Shown here piece after piece: positions 19,671 to 28,793 of a DNA stretch of 64,000 bases (positions are counted from its first letter, which is position 1; each line of letters opens with the position of its first letter). The DNA is taken from NCBI GenBank assembly GCA_902788035.1, contig CADAIL010000008.1, positions 1-64,000 on the forward strand, written 5' to 3'. The notes under the pieces were generated by a model that saw only the letters and a list, made by a program, of their open reading frames with translations, made no database searches and was not told the DNA's origin. Position numbers and translations under genes: made by a program. Source of the stretch: an uncultured Lachnospiraceae bacterium (GTDB lineage: Bacteria > Bacillota > Clostridia > Lachnospirales > Lachnospiraceae).

Positions 19671-19898
19671 GTAAATCGCGATCTCTGATCGCGCGCGAGC
19701 TGCGCAACGTACTTGTGCGTTTTCCTCTGCGCAGCACTGCGATCCGCCGTGCCAAGCATGCGTAACAATGCTCCAGTGGAGCATTGTGTAGCTGAGGCTC
19801 ATTCTTCAACGCAGGCTTTACACCCATGTTGAAGACGAGTTTGATTTACTCATTCCTCTCATGACTAAAGTCACGAGTATCCTGCGTTGAAGAATGAA
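19671..19898 (+). repeat. R2 intergenic element, copy 2
   Basis: Nearly the same as copy 1 at 12.7 kb, but it carries an extra hairpin module, ACAATGCTCC / GGAGCATTGT (about 19770-19792), and a second insert CTCATGACT / GTCACGAG inside the last hairpin. The 16-bp perfect arms CATTCTTCAACGCAGG lie at 19800-19815 and 19881-19896. One stem change relative to copy 1 (C to T in ACGTAC opposite GTGCGT) would be a G-U wobble in RNA. It fills most of the 317-bp gap between uppS and the hydrolase gene. Confidence 0.85.
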
Positions 19899-19957
19899 AT
19901 TGCGGATCTCTGCATCGGGAGAATCCGCATCAGCAATTCAGATGATCCGCACACAGC

Positions 19958-20902
19958 TTAGAATCCTGCGAAAAAATCCTCCATCGCGGCTACATATTTG
20001 TCCGTGTCCTTCAGGAAAGACATAGCATGTGTCGCCTCCTCTACGAGGCAGATTTTCTTGGGGGCGCTGCAGGCCTCATAGTTGCGTACACTCATATGCG
20101 GCGGAACGAACCTATCCCAGGTGCCGTGGACAAATAAGATCGGGACTTTCGCGTTCCGAAGGATATCCGGCGCATTCTTCTCCTTGAGGTCAATGCCTGC
20201 CAGCCATCTGGCATATCTGTTGACCATGGGCATCAGCGGAACTGTCATTCCGTTCATATAGGTTTTCGAAACATGAACCGCAATGTCGTGCGGGTTCGTA
20301 AAACCACAGTCGCAGATAATGCCCTTAACATTCTCCGGCAGTTTCTCGCCTTCAGCCATAGCGACTGTTGCCCCGCCCATGGAGACGCCGTGCAGGTACA
20401 TCGGCAGATGGCTGCCCGCTTTTTCATTCATGAAGGCACACCAGAGAGCAAGGTCCTCGCTCTCCCTGATTCCCATCGTGATGTACTTCCCTTCACTTCT
20501 TCTGTGAGCTCTCTGCTCGATCATGAGCACGTTGGAATCTCTGTGATAATATCTCAGAATTCCCGCAAAATCCTTATAGCCTGTGCTGTGATAACCATGG
20601 ACGAGGATCACATTCCTCACTGCTTCCTCCTCAGCCGGCAGGAAGCTGCCCATGAGGCGAAGACCGTCGCCCGAGGTAATGCTCACATCCGAAAAATCCT
20701 GAGCTTCGTTCCAGTGGATCTCCTCAAGATAGCGATCCTGCAGTTCGGGGGTGGTGTATTCCTTGTCTCCGGGCGGGTCATCATCGTAGGTCCCGTGTCG
20801 GAGGAGAAAGCCCTTGAAAACATTGTATGCTGCTGCTATCGTGCCTCCCGCGATCATTGCGGCGGCGCCGGCAGTGATGCTGCCAATAATTCTGTAACTC
20901 AT
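19958..20902 (-). CDS. Membrane-anchored alpha/beta hydrolase
   Basis: 314 residues. One N-terminal membrane segment (residues about 5-28), then an alpha/beta-hydrolase fold: oxyanion segment LVHGYHSTG, nucleophile elbow LHGVSMGG (GxSxG Ser), Asp in VHGTWDRFVP and catalytic His in EEATHAMSF. Similar proteins are annotated as BAAT/serine-aminopeptidase-like or YqkD-type hydrolases; the substrate is unknown. AAAGGA precedes the ATG. It is flanked by repeat elements on both sides. Confidence 0.88.
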   Translation of the reverse strand: MSYRIIGSITAGAAAMIAGGTIAAAYNVFKGFLLRHGTYDDDPPGDKEYTTPELQDRYLEEIHWNEAQDFSDVSITSGDGLRLMGSFLPAEEEAVRNVILVHGYHSTGYKDFAGILRYYHRDSNVLMIEQRAHRRSEGKYITMGIRESEDLALWCAFMNEKAGSHLPMYLHGVSMGGATVAMAEGEKLPENVKGIICDCGFTNPHDIAVHVSKTYMNGMTVPLMPMVNRYARWLAGIDLKEKNAPDILRNAKVPILFVHGTWDRFVPPHMSVRNYEACSAPKKICLVEEATHAMSFLKDTDKYVAAMEDFFAGF

Positions 20903-21035
20903 GGTTCCGTCATCCTTTCACGTCATAATAGATCATTCACGCCTAAATATAAGACGGCATGGGGTTTAGATATCTGTCCGAAATATATATGGAATAATTA
21001 TATCATAGAATCACCCTTTTTTCGATGATTAGTGC

Positions 21036-21182
21036 GTGTGGAATAACAGATCGGGCGGGTTGTTCCGGCTTTGACGAGCAGCAGCAGATCAGGCGGGCTG
21101 TTGTAGTATTACGTGTCCGGCAGCAGAGTATCCATCTTCGTGAGAAAAACATTGTTGGTACGACTGCTTGCGATGTGAGGCA
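21036..21182 (-). repeat. R1 element, truncated copy C with duplicated flank
   Basis: A 95-bp segment (21060-21154) is repeated without change at 21193-21287 (offset 133). The segment is the right-hand flank and right arm of an R1 element in minus orientation. Copy C then breaks off after CGACTG and lacks the inner hairpin and left arm, so it is a remnant created by duplication or partial deletion. Confidence 0.88.
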
Positions 21183-21192
21183 AAGGTTATGT

Positions 21193-21425
21193 TTGTTCCG
21201 GCTTTGACGAGCAGCAGCAGATCAGGCGGGCTGTTGTAGTATTACGTGTCCGGCAGCAGAGTATCCATCTTCGTGAGAAAAACATTGCGTATCCGACTGA
21301 GAGATCGCAAAATGCGAAGCATTTTGCAAGCTCGTAAGGAAGGATATGCGTTTTTCGATGAAGATGATACTCTGCTGCCGGGCTTATAAACCCAGAAACA
21401 GCCTGCCTGACCTGATACTGCGACA
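21193..21425 (-). repeat. R1 long-hairpin element, copy D (inverted orientation)
   Basis: A complete element read on the minus strand. Its arms carry CGGCAGCAGAGTATC on the left, with the same change mirrored on the right, where other copies have AAACATC / AAAGCATCC. The middle stem is GCATATCC / GGATACGC instead of GCAGGTCC / GGACCTGC. The inner hairpin is GCAAAATGC / GCATTTTGC. All three stem segments therefore differ from the other copies while keeping pairing. It sits in the 573-bp gap between the hydrolase and the small export gene. Confidence 0.9.
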
Positions 21426-21433
21426 AAAGCGAC

Positions 21434-21462
21434 AAAAGGGGCCGCCGCAAAGCGGCAGCCCC
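21434..21462 (-). terminator. Terminator after the hisC / export-protein operon
   Basis: On the minus strand the stem GGGGCTGCCGC / GCGGCGGCCCC with a TTT loop is followed by TTTTG, 14 bases past the stop codon. Confidence 0.8.
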
Positions 21463-21475
21463 TGACATTGACATA

Positions 21476-21964
21476 TCACATATGAAAGACCCCGTACGAA
21501 ATGAAGGTCATGATGGTAGCCGCGATCGCGATGCCGAGAAGAATCGCGAGAGAGGCCTTCTTAATATCGATCTTGAGAAGTGAAGCCGCAAGCGCGCCCG
21601 TCCATCCCCCGGTACCCGGAAGCGGAATGCCCACGAACAGCGTAAGCCCCCAGAACTCCGCCTTCTGAATGCCCTCAGACTTGCCCAGCGCCCGCTTTTC
21701 GAGCTTTCTGACGATACCTCCAAAGAGCTTCGTCGGTCTCAGCCAGTCAAATATCTTCGTGATAAAGAGCAGAATGAAGGGGATCGGTATAATATTGCCT
21801 ATGACGGAGAAGAGAATCGCCTCCGACATCGGAAGCATAAGAAGACGCGCGACCGGTATGCCTCCGCGCAGTTCAATGAGCGGCAGCATAGAAACGACCG
21901 CGACAATTGCCTGCGGCGGCAGGAATGAAAGGTGGGCAGCGACCCACTCAGCAACAACAGTCAA
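21476..21964 (-). CDS. Small multi-drug export protein family (COG2426-like) membrane protein
   Basis: 162 residues with about four hydrophobic segments. The sequence 'LPLIELRGGIPVARLL' and the glycine-rich 'GIPLPGTGGWTGALAASLL' are the conserved features of the small multi-drug export family; actual drug export is poorly established for it. The start is TTG at 21964 with GGAGG seven bases upstream. It follows hisC by 12 bases and probably shares its transcript, although no functional link is obvious. Confidence 0.82.
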   Translation of the reverse strand: MTVVAEWVAAHLSFLPPQAIVAVVSMLPLIELRGGIPVARLLMLPMSEAILFSVIGNIIPIPFILLFITKIFDWLRPTKLFGGIVRKLEKRALGKSEGIQKAEFWGLTLFVGIPLPGTGGWTGALAASLLKIDIKKASLAILLGIAIAATIMTFISYGVFHM

Positions 21965-21976
21965 TGATAAACCTCC

Positions 21977-23032
21977 TTATTTTATCCCCATATCTTCCAG
22001 ACACTCGAACAGCCTGTCCATCTGAGCGTCCTTTCCGATCGTGATCCTTAAATAATTGCGGATCCTCGGCTTATCGAACCAGCGCACATACACTCCGTTA
22101 GCGCGAAGATAATCATAAATATCCCGGGCTTGTACATCCGGATGTGTCACGAACAGGAAATTCGCGGATGATTCCTCGAACTTAAATCCCAGATCACGGA
22201 AACGCTTCATGACCCATTTCCGTGTCGCGCAGACTTTCGCGCAGGTCCGCTCAAAATGCTCTTTGTCGGAAAGTGCGGCGGTACCGAGCACGATCGACGG
22301 ATAATTCATCGTATAGGAATTAAAGCTGTACTTGACATCATTAAGGTACCGAATCGTCCCCGGGGCGGCCATCGCGTAGCCGATGCGGAGACCGGCCAGA
22401 CTTCTCGACTTGGAGAAGGTCTGTGTGATGATCACGTTGTCATACTTATGAACGAGCGGCAGAGCGCTCTCCGCGCCGAAATCGACATATGCCTCATCGA
22501 CGATGATGATTGAATCGGGATTGGCCTTAACGATCATTTCAATCGTGGCGACCGGAATGGCTACGCCGGTCGGAGCATTCGGATTGGCGATCACAATGCC
22601 GCCGTTTTCCTTCATATAGTCTTCCGGCACAATGTGGAAATTCTCATCAAGCGGCTGGGTCTCATAGGGTATCCTCAGCATCTCTGCCCAGACGTCATAA
22701 AAGCTGTATGTTATATCCGGGAAGAGGACCGGCTTCGCGGAATTAAAGAAGGTCATGAACAGCATAGCCAGCACATCGTCCGAACCGATTCCCGCAAAGA
22801 CCATATCATTTGACAGCCCGTATTCTTTCGCGATTGCGGATACAAGCATATCGGCCTTCGGATCCGGGTAGAGTCTGAGCGGTCTTGCCCTCATTTCCCG
22901 CAGAGCTTTCGTGACCATGGGAGACGGCGCGTACGGGTTCTCGTTGGTGTTCAGCTTGACAATGTCCTGCTCTTTCGGCTGCTCACCCGGAACATAAGGC
23001 ACTACCCTTCGAACATTGTTCTCCCAGCTCAT
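21977..23032 (-). CDS. hisC: Histidinol-phosphate aminotransferase
   Basis: 351 residues. PLP enzyme of histidine biosynthesis (fold type I). The N-terminal 'KLNTNENPYAPSP' is typical of HisC, the PLP Lys lies in TQTFSKSRSLAGLRIGY, and 'NPNAPTG' is the substrate-binding segment. No other his gene is nearby, so it could also serve another aromatic or imidazole amino acid. Its ATG overlaps the stop of the upstream aminotransferase gene (ATGA). Confidence 0.9.
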   Translation of the reverse strand: MSWENNVRRVVPYVPGEQPKEQDIVKLNTNENPYAPSPMVTKALREMRARPLRLYPDPKADMLVSAIAKEYGLSNDMVFAGIGSDDVLAMLFMTFFNSAKPVLFPDITYSFYDVWAEMLRIPYETQPLDENFHIVPEDYMKENGGIVIANPNAPTGVAIPVATIEMIVKANPDSIIIVDEAYVDFGAESALPLVHKYDNVIITQTFSKSRSLAGLRIGYAMAAPGTIRYLNDVKYSFNSYTMNYPSIVLGTAALSDKEHFERTCAKVCATRKWVMKRFRDLGFKFEESSANFLFVTHPDVQARDIYDYLRANGVYVRWFDKPRIRNYLRITIGKDAQMDRLFECLEDMGIK

Positions 23033-24216
23033 AGGCCATACTCCTTCGCGAGTTCCGCAAAGCCCGGAAGTGAATTCTTCACTGTCTCATGGGATACGCA
23101 GTAGGCAAGGCGGGTCCAGCCGGACTTGCCGAAGCTCGAACCGGGCACGATCAGGATCTGTTTTTCCTTGGCTTTTGCCACAAAAGCCTTCTCATCGTCT
23201 TCCGGAGATTTGAGCCAGAGATAGAAAGCTCCCTGCGGCTCTACAAATGTAAATCCGGCTTTTGAGAGGCCTTCCATCAATACACTTCTGTTCTCTGCAT
23301 AGTAAGCCACATCTGTCTTCTCATCAAGGCATCTTGCGACGACCCTCTGCATGAGGGACGGAGCGTTGACGAAGCCGAGGATGCGGTTAGCGACATTTGC
23401 ACCCGCAATCATATCTGAGAAATCATCGATCTCCGACGGGAAGCAGAGCCATCCGATACGCTCGCCCGGCAGGGACAGCGACTTGCTGTAGGAGTAGCCG
23501 ACGACTGTATTTTTGTACAGATCCGGGATCCACGGAACTTCGTAATCACCGTAGACGATCTCACGGTACGGTTCATCGGAGAAAATGAAGATCGGATGAC
23601 CGAATTCTTTCTCCTTTTCCGAAAGTACCCTGGCCACCGCCATGAGAGACTCCCTCGAATACACAACGCCTGTGGGATTGTTCGGTGAGTTGATAATGAC
23701 AGCTTTCGTCCTCTCGTTCACACTGGCAGCAAGTGCCTCCACATCCGGCTGGAATGTCTCAGCGTCACAAGGGATCTCAACAAGTTTTCCGTCATAATTG
23801 GTCACATAGGCGCGATACTCCGTAAAGTAAGGGCTGAATGTAATGACTTCATCGCCCGGGTTCAGGATCGTCTTCATAAAGACGTTCATACCGCCGGCGG
23901 CACCGACGATCATAAGGAGATTCTCAGCGCTGTAGGATGTTCCGTAAAGACCGTTAAGATGCTCAGCAATCGTCCCACGTACATCCTCATAGCCGGAGTT
24001 GCTCATATAACCGTGGACCATCAGTGAATCCTCATTCTCGAGAATATCATAGACAGCCTCTTTGACTTTTGCCGGAGCCGGAACATTGGGGTTTCCGAGG
24101 CTGAAATCGTATACATGATCAGCTCCGTAAATAGCTGCCATCTTCTTGCCTTCCTCGAACATAGCGCGTATGACCGAGCTGTTCTTCACGTAACCCTTCA
24201 TCTTCTCAGATATCAT
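23029..24216 (-). CDS. Class I/II pyridoxal-phosphate aminotransferase
   Basis: 395 residues, fold type I. 'FSLGNPNVPAPAKVKEA' at the N-terminus, 'NSPNNPTGVVYS' and the PLP-Lys segment GYSYSKSLSLPGERIGW place it in the aspartate/aromatic aminotransferase group. The donor and acceptor cannot be read. Strong AGGAGG before the ATG. Overlaps hisC by four bases, suggesting the two aminotransferases are made together. Confidence 0.92.
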   Translation of the reverse strand: MISEKMKGYVKNSSVIRAMFEEGKKMAAIYGADHVYDFSLGNPNVPAPAKVKEAVYDILENEDSLMVHGYMSNSGYEDVRGTIAEHLNGLYGTSYSAENLLMIVGAAGGMNVFMKTILNPGDEVITFSPYFTEYRAYVTNYDGKLVEIPCDAETFQPDVEALAASVNERTKAVIINSPNNPTGVVYSRESLMAVARVLSEKEKEFGHPIFIFSDEPYREIVYGDYEVPWIPDLYKNTVVGYSYSKSLSLPGERIGWLCFPSEIDDFSDMIAGANVANRILGFVNAPSLMQRVVARCLDEKTDVAYYAENRSVLMEGLSKAGFTFVEPQGAFYLWLKSPEDDEKAFVAKAKEKQILIVPGSSFGKSGWTRLAYCVSHETVKNSLPGFAELAKEYGL

Positions 24217-24231
24217 AATAAAGCCTCCTGT

Positions 24232-25455
24232 TTATTCCACAACGATCTTTCTGAAGTTCTTCTTGCCGCGGCGCACAATGAAATCTTCGCCCGTGATGTC
24301 ATCTTTAGTAAACTTAGCGAAAACATCGGTCACTTTGGCATCGTTGACAGCGACACCGTTCTGGGAGATTGCCCGGCGGGCTTCGCCGTTAGATGTCACA
24401 AGGCCTGCCTTGACAAGCAGGGCGATCATTCCGATCTCACCGTTTTCAAAGTCATCGTCGTGAAGGACTGTAGTCGGTATTTCAGCCTTGGCTCCGCCGC
24501 CGAAAAGGGCTCTCGCGGCATCCTGGGCTTTCTGTGCTTCCTCCTCGCCGTGGACAAGCTTTGTCAGCTCGAACGCGAGTATCTCCTTGGCCTTGTTGAG
24601 CTCTGCTCCTTCCCACTTATCCATCGCGTCGATTTCCTCAAGCGGAAGGAATGTGAGCATACGGATGCACTTTAATACATCGCTGTCGGCGACATTTCTC
24701 CAGTACTGATAGAACTCATACGGAGAGGTCTTGGCAGGATCGAGCCAAACGGCGCCGCTGGCTGTCTTGCCCATCTTCTTTCCCTCTGAGTTCAGCAGAA
24801 GTGTGATTGTCATGGCATGAGCATCCTTGCCGAGTTTTCTGCGGATGAGCTCTGTGCCCGCCAGCATATTGGACCACTGATCATCACCGCCGAACTGGAA
24901 ATTGCAGCCGTAATCCTGGTACAGTCTGAAGAAGTCATAAGCCTGCATGATCATGTAGTTAAATTCAAGGAATGTAAGGCCCTTTTCCATTCTCTGCTTG
25001 TAGCACTCAGCCGTAAGCATGCGATTGACGGAGAAGTGGGCTCCGACTTCGCGCAGGAAGTCAATATAGTTGAGATCAAGCAGCCAGTCCGCATTGTTCA
25101 CCATGATGGCCTTGTCGTCGGAAAAATCGATAAAACGGCTCATCTGGACCTTGAAACAGTCGATATTGTGCTGGATCGTCTCCTTAGTGAGGACCTTTCG
25201 AAGGTCCTGCCTTCCGGACGGGTCACCGATCATGCCTGTGCCGCCTCCAAGGAGGGCGATCGGCTTGTTGCCTGCCATCTGAAGTCTCTTCATGAGGCAG
25301 AGAGCCATAAAATGGCCTACATGAAGGCTGTCCGCTGTCGGGTCAAAGCCGATATAGAAAGTGGCCTTGCCGGAATTGATCAGTTCTCTCACCTGTTCCT
25401 CATCGGTCACCTGGGCGAGCAGGCCTCTTGCCTTCAGTTCTTCATAAATCTGCAT
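24232..25455 (-). CDS. tyrS: Tyrosyl-tRNA synthetase
   Basis: 407 residues. Class I synthetase. HIGH-type motif [16 protein letters not shown]-type motif KMGKT, tyrosine-binding segment '[25 protein letters not shown]', and a C-terminal S4 RNA-binding domain ('[22 protein letters not shown]'). ATG 25455 ([13 protein letters not shown]) has GGAG upstream. The gene is preceded by a structured leader of about 155 nt that lacks T-box sequence, unusual for tyrS in Bacillota. Confidence 0.96.
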   Translation of the reverse strand: MQIYEELKARGLLAQVTDEEQVRELINSGKATFYIGFDPTADSLHVGHFMALCLMKRLQMAGNKPIALLGGGTGMIGDPSGRQDLRKVLTKETIQHNIDCFKVQMSRFIDFSDDKAIMVNNADWLLDLNYIDFLREVGAHFSVNRMLTAECYKQRMEKGLTFLEFNYMIMQAYDFFRLYQDYGCNFQFGGDDQWSNMLAGTELIRRKLGKDAHAMTITLLLNSEGKKMGKTASGAVWLDPAKTSPYEFYQYWRNVADSDVLKCIRMLTFLPLEEIDAMDKWEGAELNKAKEILAFELTKLVHGEEEAQKAQDAARALFGGGAKAEIPTTVLHDDDFENGEIGMIALLVKAGLVTSNGEARRAISQNGVAVNDAKVTDVFAKFTKDDITGEDFIVRRGKKNFRKIVVE

Positions 25456-25612
25456 CGTTTTTTCTCCTCTATGTGTAGTCTCCATGCTCCGAGGCTCATA
25501 TTCGGGGGCATCCCCCTTGATACTTAGCCAGAGCCTAAATGGGTATCGACCGACTTCACGTGCCCAAGGCAACGGTCAATTGCGTACGAAAGCAATCTCA
25601 TACGCATGTCTG
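25456..25612 (-). ncRNA. Structured 5' leader of tyrS, unrecognised class
   Basis: Reading 5' to 3' on the minus strand: P1 GCGUA/UACGC (25605-25601 with 25586-25582), overlapping an alternative helix AUUGC/GCAAU; P2 GACCG/CGGUC (25577-25573 with 25552-25548), enclosing UGCC/GGCA; P3 GAUAC/GUAUC (25547-25543 with 25523-25519), enclosing UUAG/CUAA; P4 GGGGG/CCCCC (25516-25512 with 25508-25504). The loop of P3 carries AGGCUC, which can pair with GAGCCU downstream (25497-25492) as a pseudoknot. There is no AGGGUGGNACCGCG T-box sequence. A 27-codon ORF (25607-25524, with a UAC codon) also fits but has no ribosome binding site. Confidence 0.55.
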
Positions 25613-25618
25613 CGTGAT

Positions 25619-25647
25619 AGTATAACCAAAAGAAAAGCCAAAATCAA
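25619..25647 (-). promoter_or_regulatory. Promoter of tyrS leader
   Basis: On the minus strand TTGATT (25647-25642), 17-bp spacer, TATACT (25624-25619). Transcription would start near 25612, giving the whole structured leader. Confidence 0.75.
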
Positions 25648-25655
25648 GAATACCG

Positions 25656-26261
25656 TCAGTTAAATAAATATGCAAATGGATCTTCTTCCGACATAAAGCG
25701 CTCAATATGGTAAGCCAGCTGAGCCGCAACGGTCTCCTCTTTAAGAATCCTTCTTGCCTCCTTGCGGTCAATAAGAAGTGCCTCGATCTCCTCGTTCTCC
25801 TCCAGATACTTTTTGGAAGTCTCCCCGCTTATATATCCGTAGACACAGGCACAGCTCTCATCTGTCATGCCGACAGTGGTAAACCGCGGCGCTTCGAACA
25901 TGGGATCAACATCGATCGGTGTGAGAGTCAGTCCCGTCTCTTCATGGACCTCCCGGACAGCCGCCTCCCTGTAGGACTCGCCCTCATCTACAAGTCCTGC
26001 GGGGAACTCATAAATAAATCCGTCAATAGGATAGCGGTACTGACGGATCACAAGCACTTTCTGCCTATCCTCGGTGATTGCGTAAATAATGACTCCGTCA
26101 GGTTTATTCACGTGCGTGACACACATAAGATCTTCCGGCTTCTCAGCGCGTGAGGCAACAAAATATTTGCTCGTCTTTCCTGTCTTTCTCGTAGTTACAA
26201 GCTCGTACATATTGAGGAATCTGTTTTTTGTCTGCTGATGGATCTCATTGATAATTCCCAT
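25656..26261 (-). CDS. NUDIX hydrolase (ADP-ribose pyrophosphatase-like)
   Basis: 201 residues. The NUDIX box is complete: GLVDEGESYREAAVREVHEETGL within residues about 105-130. 'VLVIRQYRYPIDGFIYEFPAG' just upstream is typical of ADP-ribose/sugar-nucleotide pyrophosphatases. ATG 26261 (MGIINEIHQQ) has AAGGAG upstream. It lies after the L,D-transpeptidase gene on the same strand, about 100 bases away. Confidence 0.9.
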   Translation of the reverse strand: MGIINEIHQQTKNRFLNMYELVTTRKTGKTSKYFVASRAEKPEDLMCVTHVNKPDGVIIYAITEDRQKVLVIRQYRYPIDGFIYEFPAGLVDEGESYREAAVREVHEETGLTLTPIDVDPMFEAPRFTTVGMTDESCACVYGYISGETSKKYLEENEEIEALLIDRKEARRILKEETVAAQLAYHIERFMSEEDPFAYLFN

Positions 26262-26360
26262 TTCTTTCTCCTTTTCATGATAGCCGACCGCCCTGTCCGC
26301 TCCGGTTTTTCTGATTCGATTAAAAGAAGCAGGGCCGTGCAGCCCCGCATTCTCGTTCAT

Positions 26361-28427
26361 TTAGTATATAACGACCGCCTCGCCGTCTATGACATTCTCG
26401 AATATGACTTTCATAGCCGCAAGGGGCGTATTGACACAGCCGTGGGAGCCGTCATACAGGTACATCTCCTGAGTATACTCCGAGTCTTCCCTCCACTGCG
26501 CGTCATGAATTCCTTCCGACTGATTGAACGCGATCCAGTAGTCCACAAGCTGTTCGTATCCGTGGGTCTCGATCGTTCCAAGAACTACATGTTCTTCATG
26601 CCAGTCGACCGAATAGCAGCCCTTATGCGTGATGCGGTCTTCTTCGTCCGTCGGCATACCCGTGACGACATTGGTATCGATGAGAAGCTCACCGTCCTTA
26701 TACATCCAGAGGTGCTGGTCGGCAATGCTGATTTCGATATACGTGTCCCCGAGACCGTTATTGGTCGTATAGAGAGGCTTTCTCCAGTAACTGACCTCAT
26801 AGCTGCCCGTGTCGTGAGCATTGAGTTTCTCTATGATATCCTCTCCGACAGCCTCCTCGTTGAGCTCGTAGCCGTAATCGCCGCCGGGGGTGATATCCAC
26901 TTCGATCCCGTCATACGTCGTGAATTTAAAGGATCTTCCGAGCGAATCGTGTTTTTCTCTCCACTCGGACATCAGGTTCATGACCTTATCCTCATCGACA
27001 TATAGCCCGTCTTTTCCCTCTGATATCAGACCGTTGATGATTTCTCTGGTCAGGACCTCGGGAGTATCCCAGAAAATGTAGGTAAGCCCCGCGGATTTCA
27101 TGTACTCATTCCACTCATGGAGCCGTTCGCTCAGCTTCTCATCCGAGCTGTAGACCTTCGGCAGAATGTGATAATCCTCAAGGTTCAGAGTATCATTGCC
27201 CGTGAGCATACATTCCAATGCCTGGGCTTTGGCTGCGTCCACGTCAATCGTTGTACCCAGAACTTCCGTAAATATGACATAGTTGCCGGTCTCATCCATA
27301 GCCACATGTGCGTCCTGGGGCTCGACCATGGTCGTCGTCTTGAAGCCGGGCATTTTCTTCAGAATATCGGCAAATGCAGCCTCATCATAGCTTACATTCT
27401 CCTCTATCACAATCTCATTCTTTCTGAAGAACGAAATCGGCCACGCAAACTGATTCTGCCCCTTCAAAGCTTCCTTGATCCACTGCATGCTCTCATACTT
27501 AAGGTTCACAGCGGATCCTTCTATATGATCCTGCGAGCCGTCCAGATTGCGCACAGTAAGAATATAGTCATTGATCATCGGTTTTATCATCTTACTGGCG
27601 GAAGCATATGATTTTAGTCCGACTTTGGTTCCGTTCAGAGTTGTCCTCGGCATGAAAATGAAGGAAAACACGAAGGCAAACACCAGATAGACGCCCAGGA
27701 CCGCGCCAAGGATACCGAGAATCTTTTTCCTGTTTTTTTCCGGAATCCCGGTGAAGAGTTTTTTGACAAATGCGCAAAATGCTGCAAATGCCGTTCCCGC
27801 TTTAGCCTTGATATCGAATTTCTCTTTAGACCCAGCGGGCGGAGTTTCTGCATTGGCAGTCTCCGCGCTTTCGTCAGTCTGAGACCCGGCTTTTTTACCG
27901 ATTTCCTCACTGTCGTTCGTCCGAGGCCTTACTTTTTTTCTGGGCCTGACTTTCTTCCTGCTCTCCTCACTGCTGTCCGATTCCTGTCTGACTTTCTTCC
28001 TGCTCTCCTCGCTGCTGCCCGATTCCGGCCTGGCTCTCTTCCTTACCCGCTTCTTAGGCTCCTGCTTTTCTGCATCGTTGGCACTCTCTTGTCCGTCCAT
28101 GACGGGATCGGCTTTCTTTATGTGGACCTTCTTCTTTTTCAGCTCGGCCCCGTCCTCAGCAAGCACGTCCGTAATCTCACCGGACTCAGCCCGCTTTTTG
28201 CGGACTTTCCGCGTTTTCTTCCCCTTACTCTCACTTCCGGTCTGCGGCTCAGCCTTTGTTCTGCCGGCTCCCTGCTCCCCACTGGCCGGTCTCTTCCGAA
28301 CTTTTTTCTTTTTCTGTACAGAACCGGACTTCACGCTGTCCGGCATATCATCGGTCACTTTGGGCTCCCCTCCGGCTCCTTCTGCCGGTTCCGTGATGAC
28401 CTCTGATTTCTTTACATCATCTGCCAC
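26361..28427 (-). CDS. L,D-transpeptidase (YkuD) with peptidoglycan-binding domain and charged cytoplasmic tail
   Basis: About 688 residues. Residues 1-220 are low complexity and very basic/acidic, including duplicated ESRKKVR blocks (SSEESRKKVR twice), predicted cytoplasmic. One membrane segment follows ('ILGILGAVLGVYLVFAFVFSFIF'), then a PG_binding_4-type region, then a C-terminal YkuD domain with the catalytic Cys motif SHGCVNTP. It would make or modify 3-3 peptidoglycan cross-links. I start at GTG 28427, directly after GGAGGAG; an in-frame ATG at 28523 without a ribosome binding site would add 32 residues. Confidence 0.88.
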   Translation of the reverse strand: MADDVKKSEVITEPAEGAGGEPKVTDDMPDSVKSGSVQKKKKVRKRPASGEQGAGRTKAEPQTGSESKGKKTRKVRKKRAESGEITDVLAEDGAELKKKKVHIKKADPVMDGQESANDAEKQEPKKRVRKRARPESGSSEESRKKVRQESDSSEESRKKVRPRKKVRPRTNDSEEIGKKAGSQTDESAETANAETPPAGSKEKFDIKAKAGTAFAAFCAFVKKLFTGIPEKNRKKILGILGAVLGVYLVFAFVFSFIFMPRTTLNGTKVGLKSYASASKMIKPMINDYILTVRNLDGSQDHIEGSAVNLKYESMQWIKEALKGQNQFAWPISFFRKNEIVIEENVSYDEAAFADILKKMPGFKTTTMVEPQDAHVAMDETGNYVIFTEVLGTTIDVDAAKAQALECMLTGNDTLNLEDYHILPKVYSSDEKLSERLHEWNEYMKSAGLTYIFWDTPEVLTREIINGLISEGKDGLYVDEDKVMNLMSEWREKHDSLGRSFKFTTYDGIEVDITPGGDYGYELNEEAVGEDIIEKLNAHDTGSYEVSYWRKPLYTTNNGLGDTYIEISIADQHLWMYKDGELLIDTNVVTGMPTDEEDRITHKGCYSVDWHEEHVVLGTIETHGYEQLVDYWIAFNQSEGIHDAQWREDSEYTQEMYLYDGSHGCVNTPLAAMKVIFENVIDGEAVVIY

Positions 28428-28596
28428 AATCTCCTCCAAGTACCTTAAGCAGTATCTGACAGTGCGTTTTACGCCCTCTTCAAGGTCATTATGCAAGTCA
28501 GACACCGAACCAGTTTCGTCCATTCCACAGCCGCTTCGTCATCCGTGCGGAACGCGTACTGCCTGGACTTCACACAGTGCAAACGTCATATGAAGT

Positions 28597-28605
28597 GATT
28601 ATAGC
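28597..28605 (-). promoter_or_regulatory. Extended -10 promoter for the L,D-transpeptidase gene
   Basis: On the minus strand TGC-TATAAT lies 70 bases before the first possible ATG and about 165 before the favoured GTG. The intervening sequence shows no strong structure. Confidence 0.5.
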
Positions 28606-28713
28606 ATAAGACGGATTACTTAGGTAGTTTTTTCGATTTTGACTTACTACATATCATATGCGGGTTCGAAGCCGGGGATAGCGTTCCTCATGACAAAAGC
28701 TTCTTATTTAGCG

Positions 28714-28753
28714 CAAAAAAAGGACCGCCGCAAGGTATGAACTGCGACGGCCC
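28714..28753 (-). terminator. Terminator after the DUF975 gene
   Basis: On the minus strand a stem AGGGCCGTCGCA / TGCGGCGGTCCT (two mismatches) is followed by TTTTTTT. Confidence 0.85.
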
Positions 28754-28793
28754 TGTCAGGGTCTCAAAGTATAATTATCTCAACCGTTTTCGG

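Noticed and set aside
25456-25612. T-box riboswitch upstream of tyrS
   Set aside because: The conserved T-box sequence and the terminator/antiterminator pair are absent; described instead as an unrecognised structured leader.
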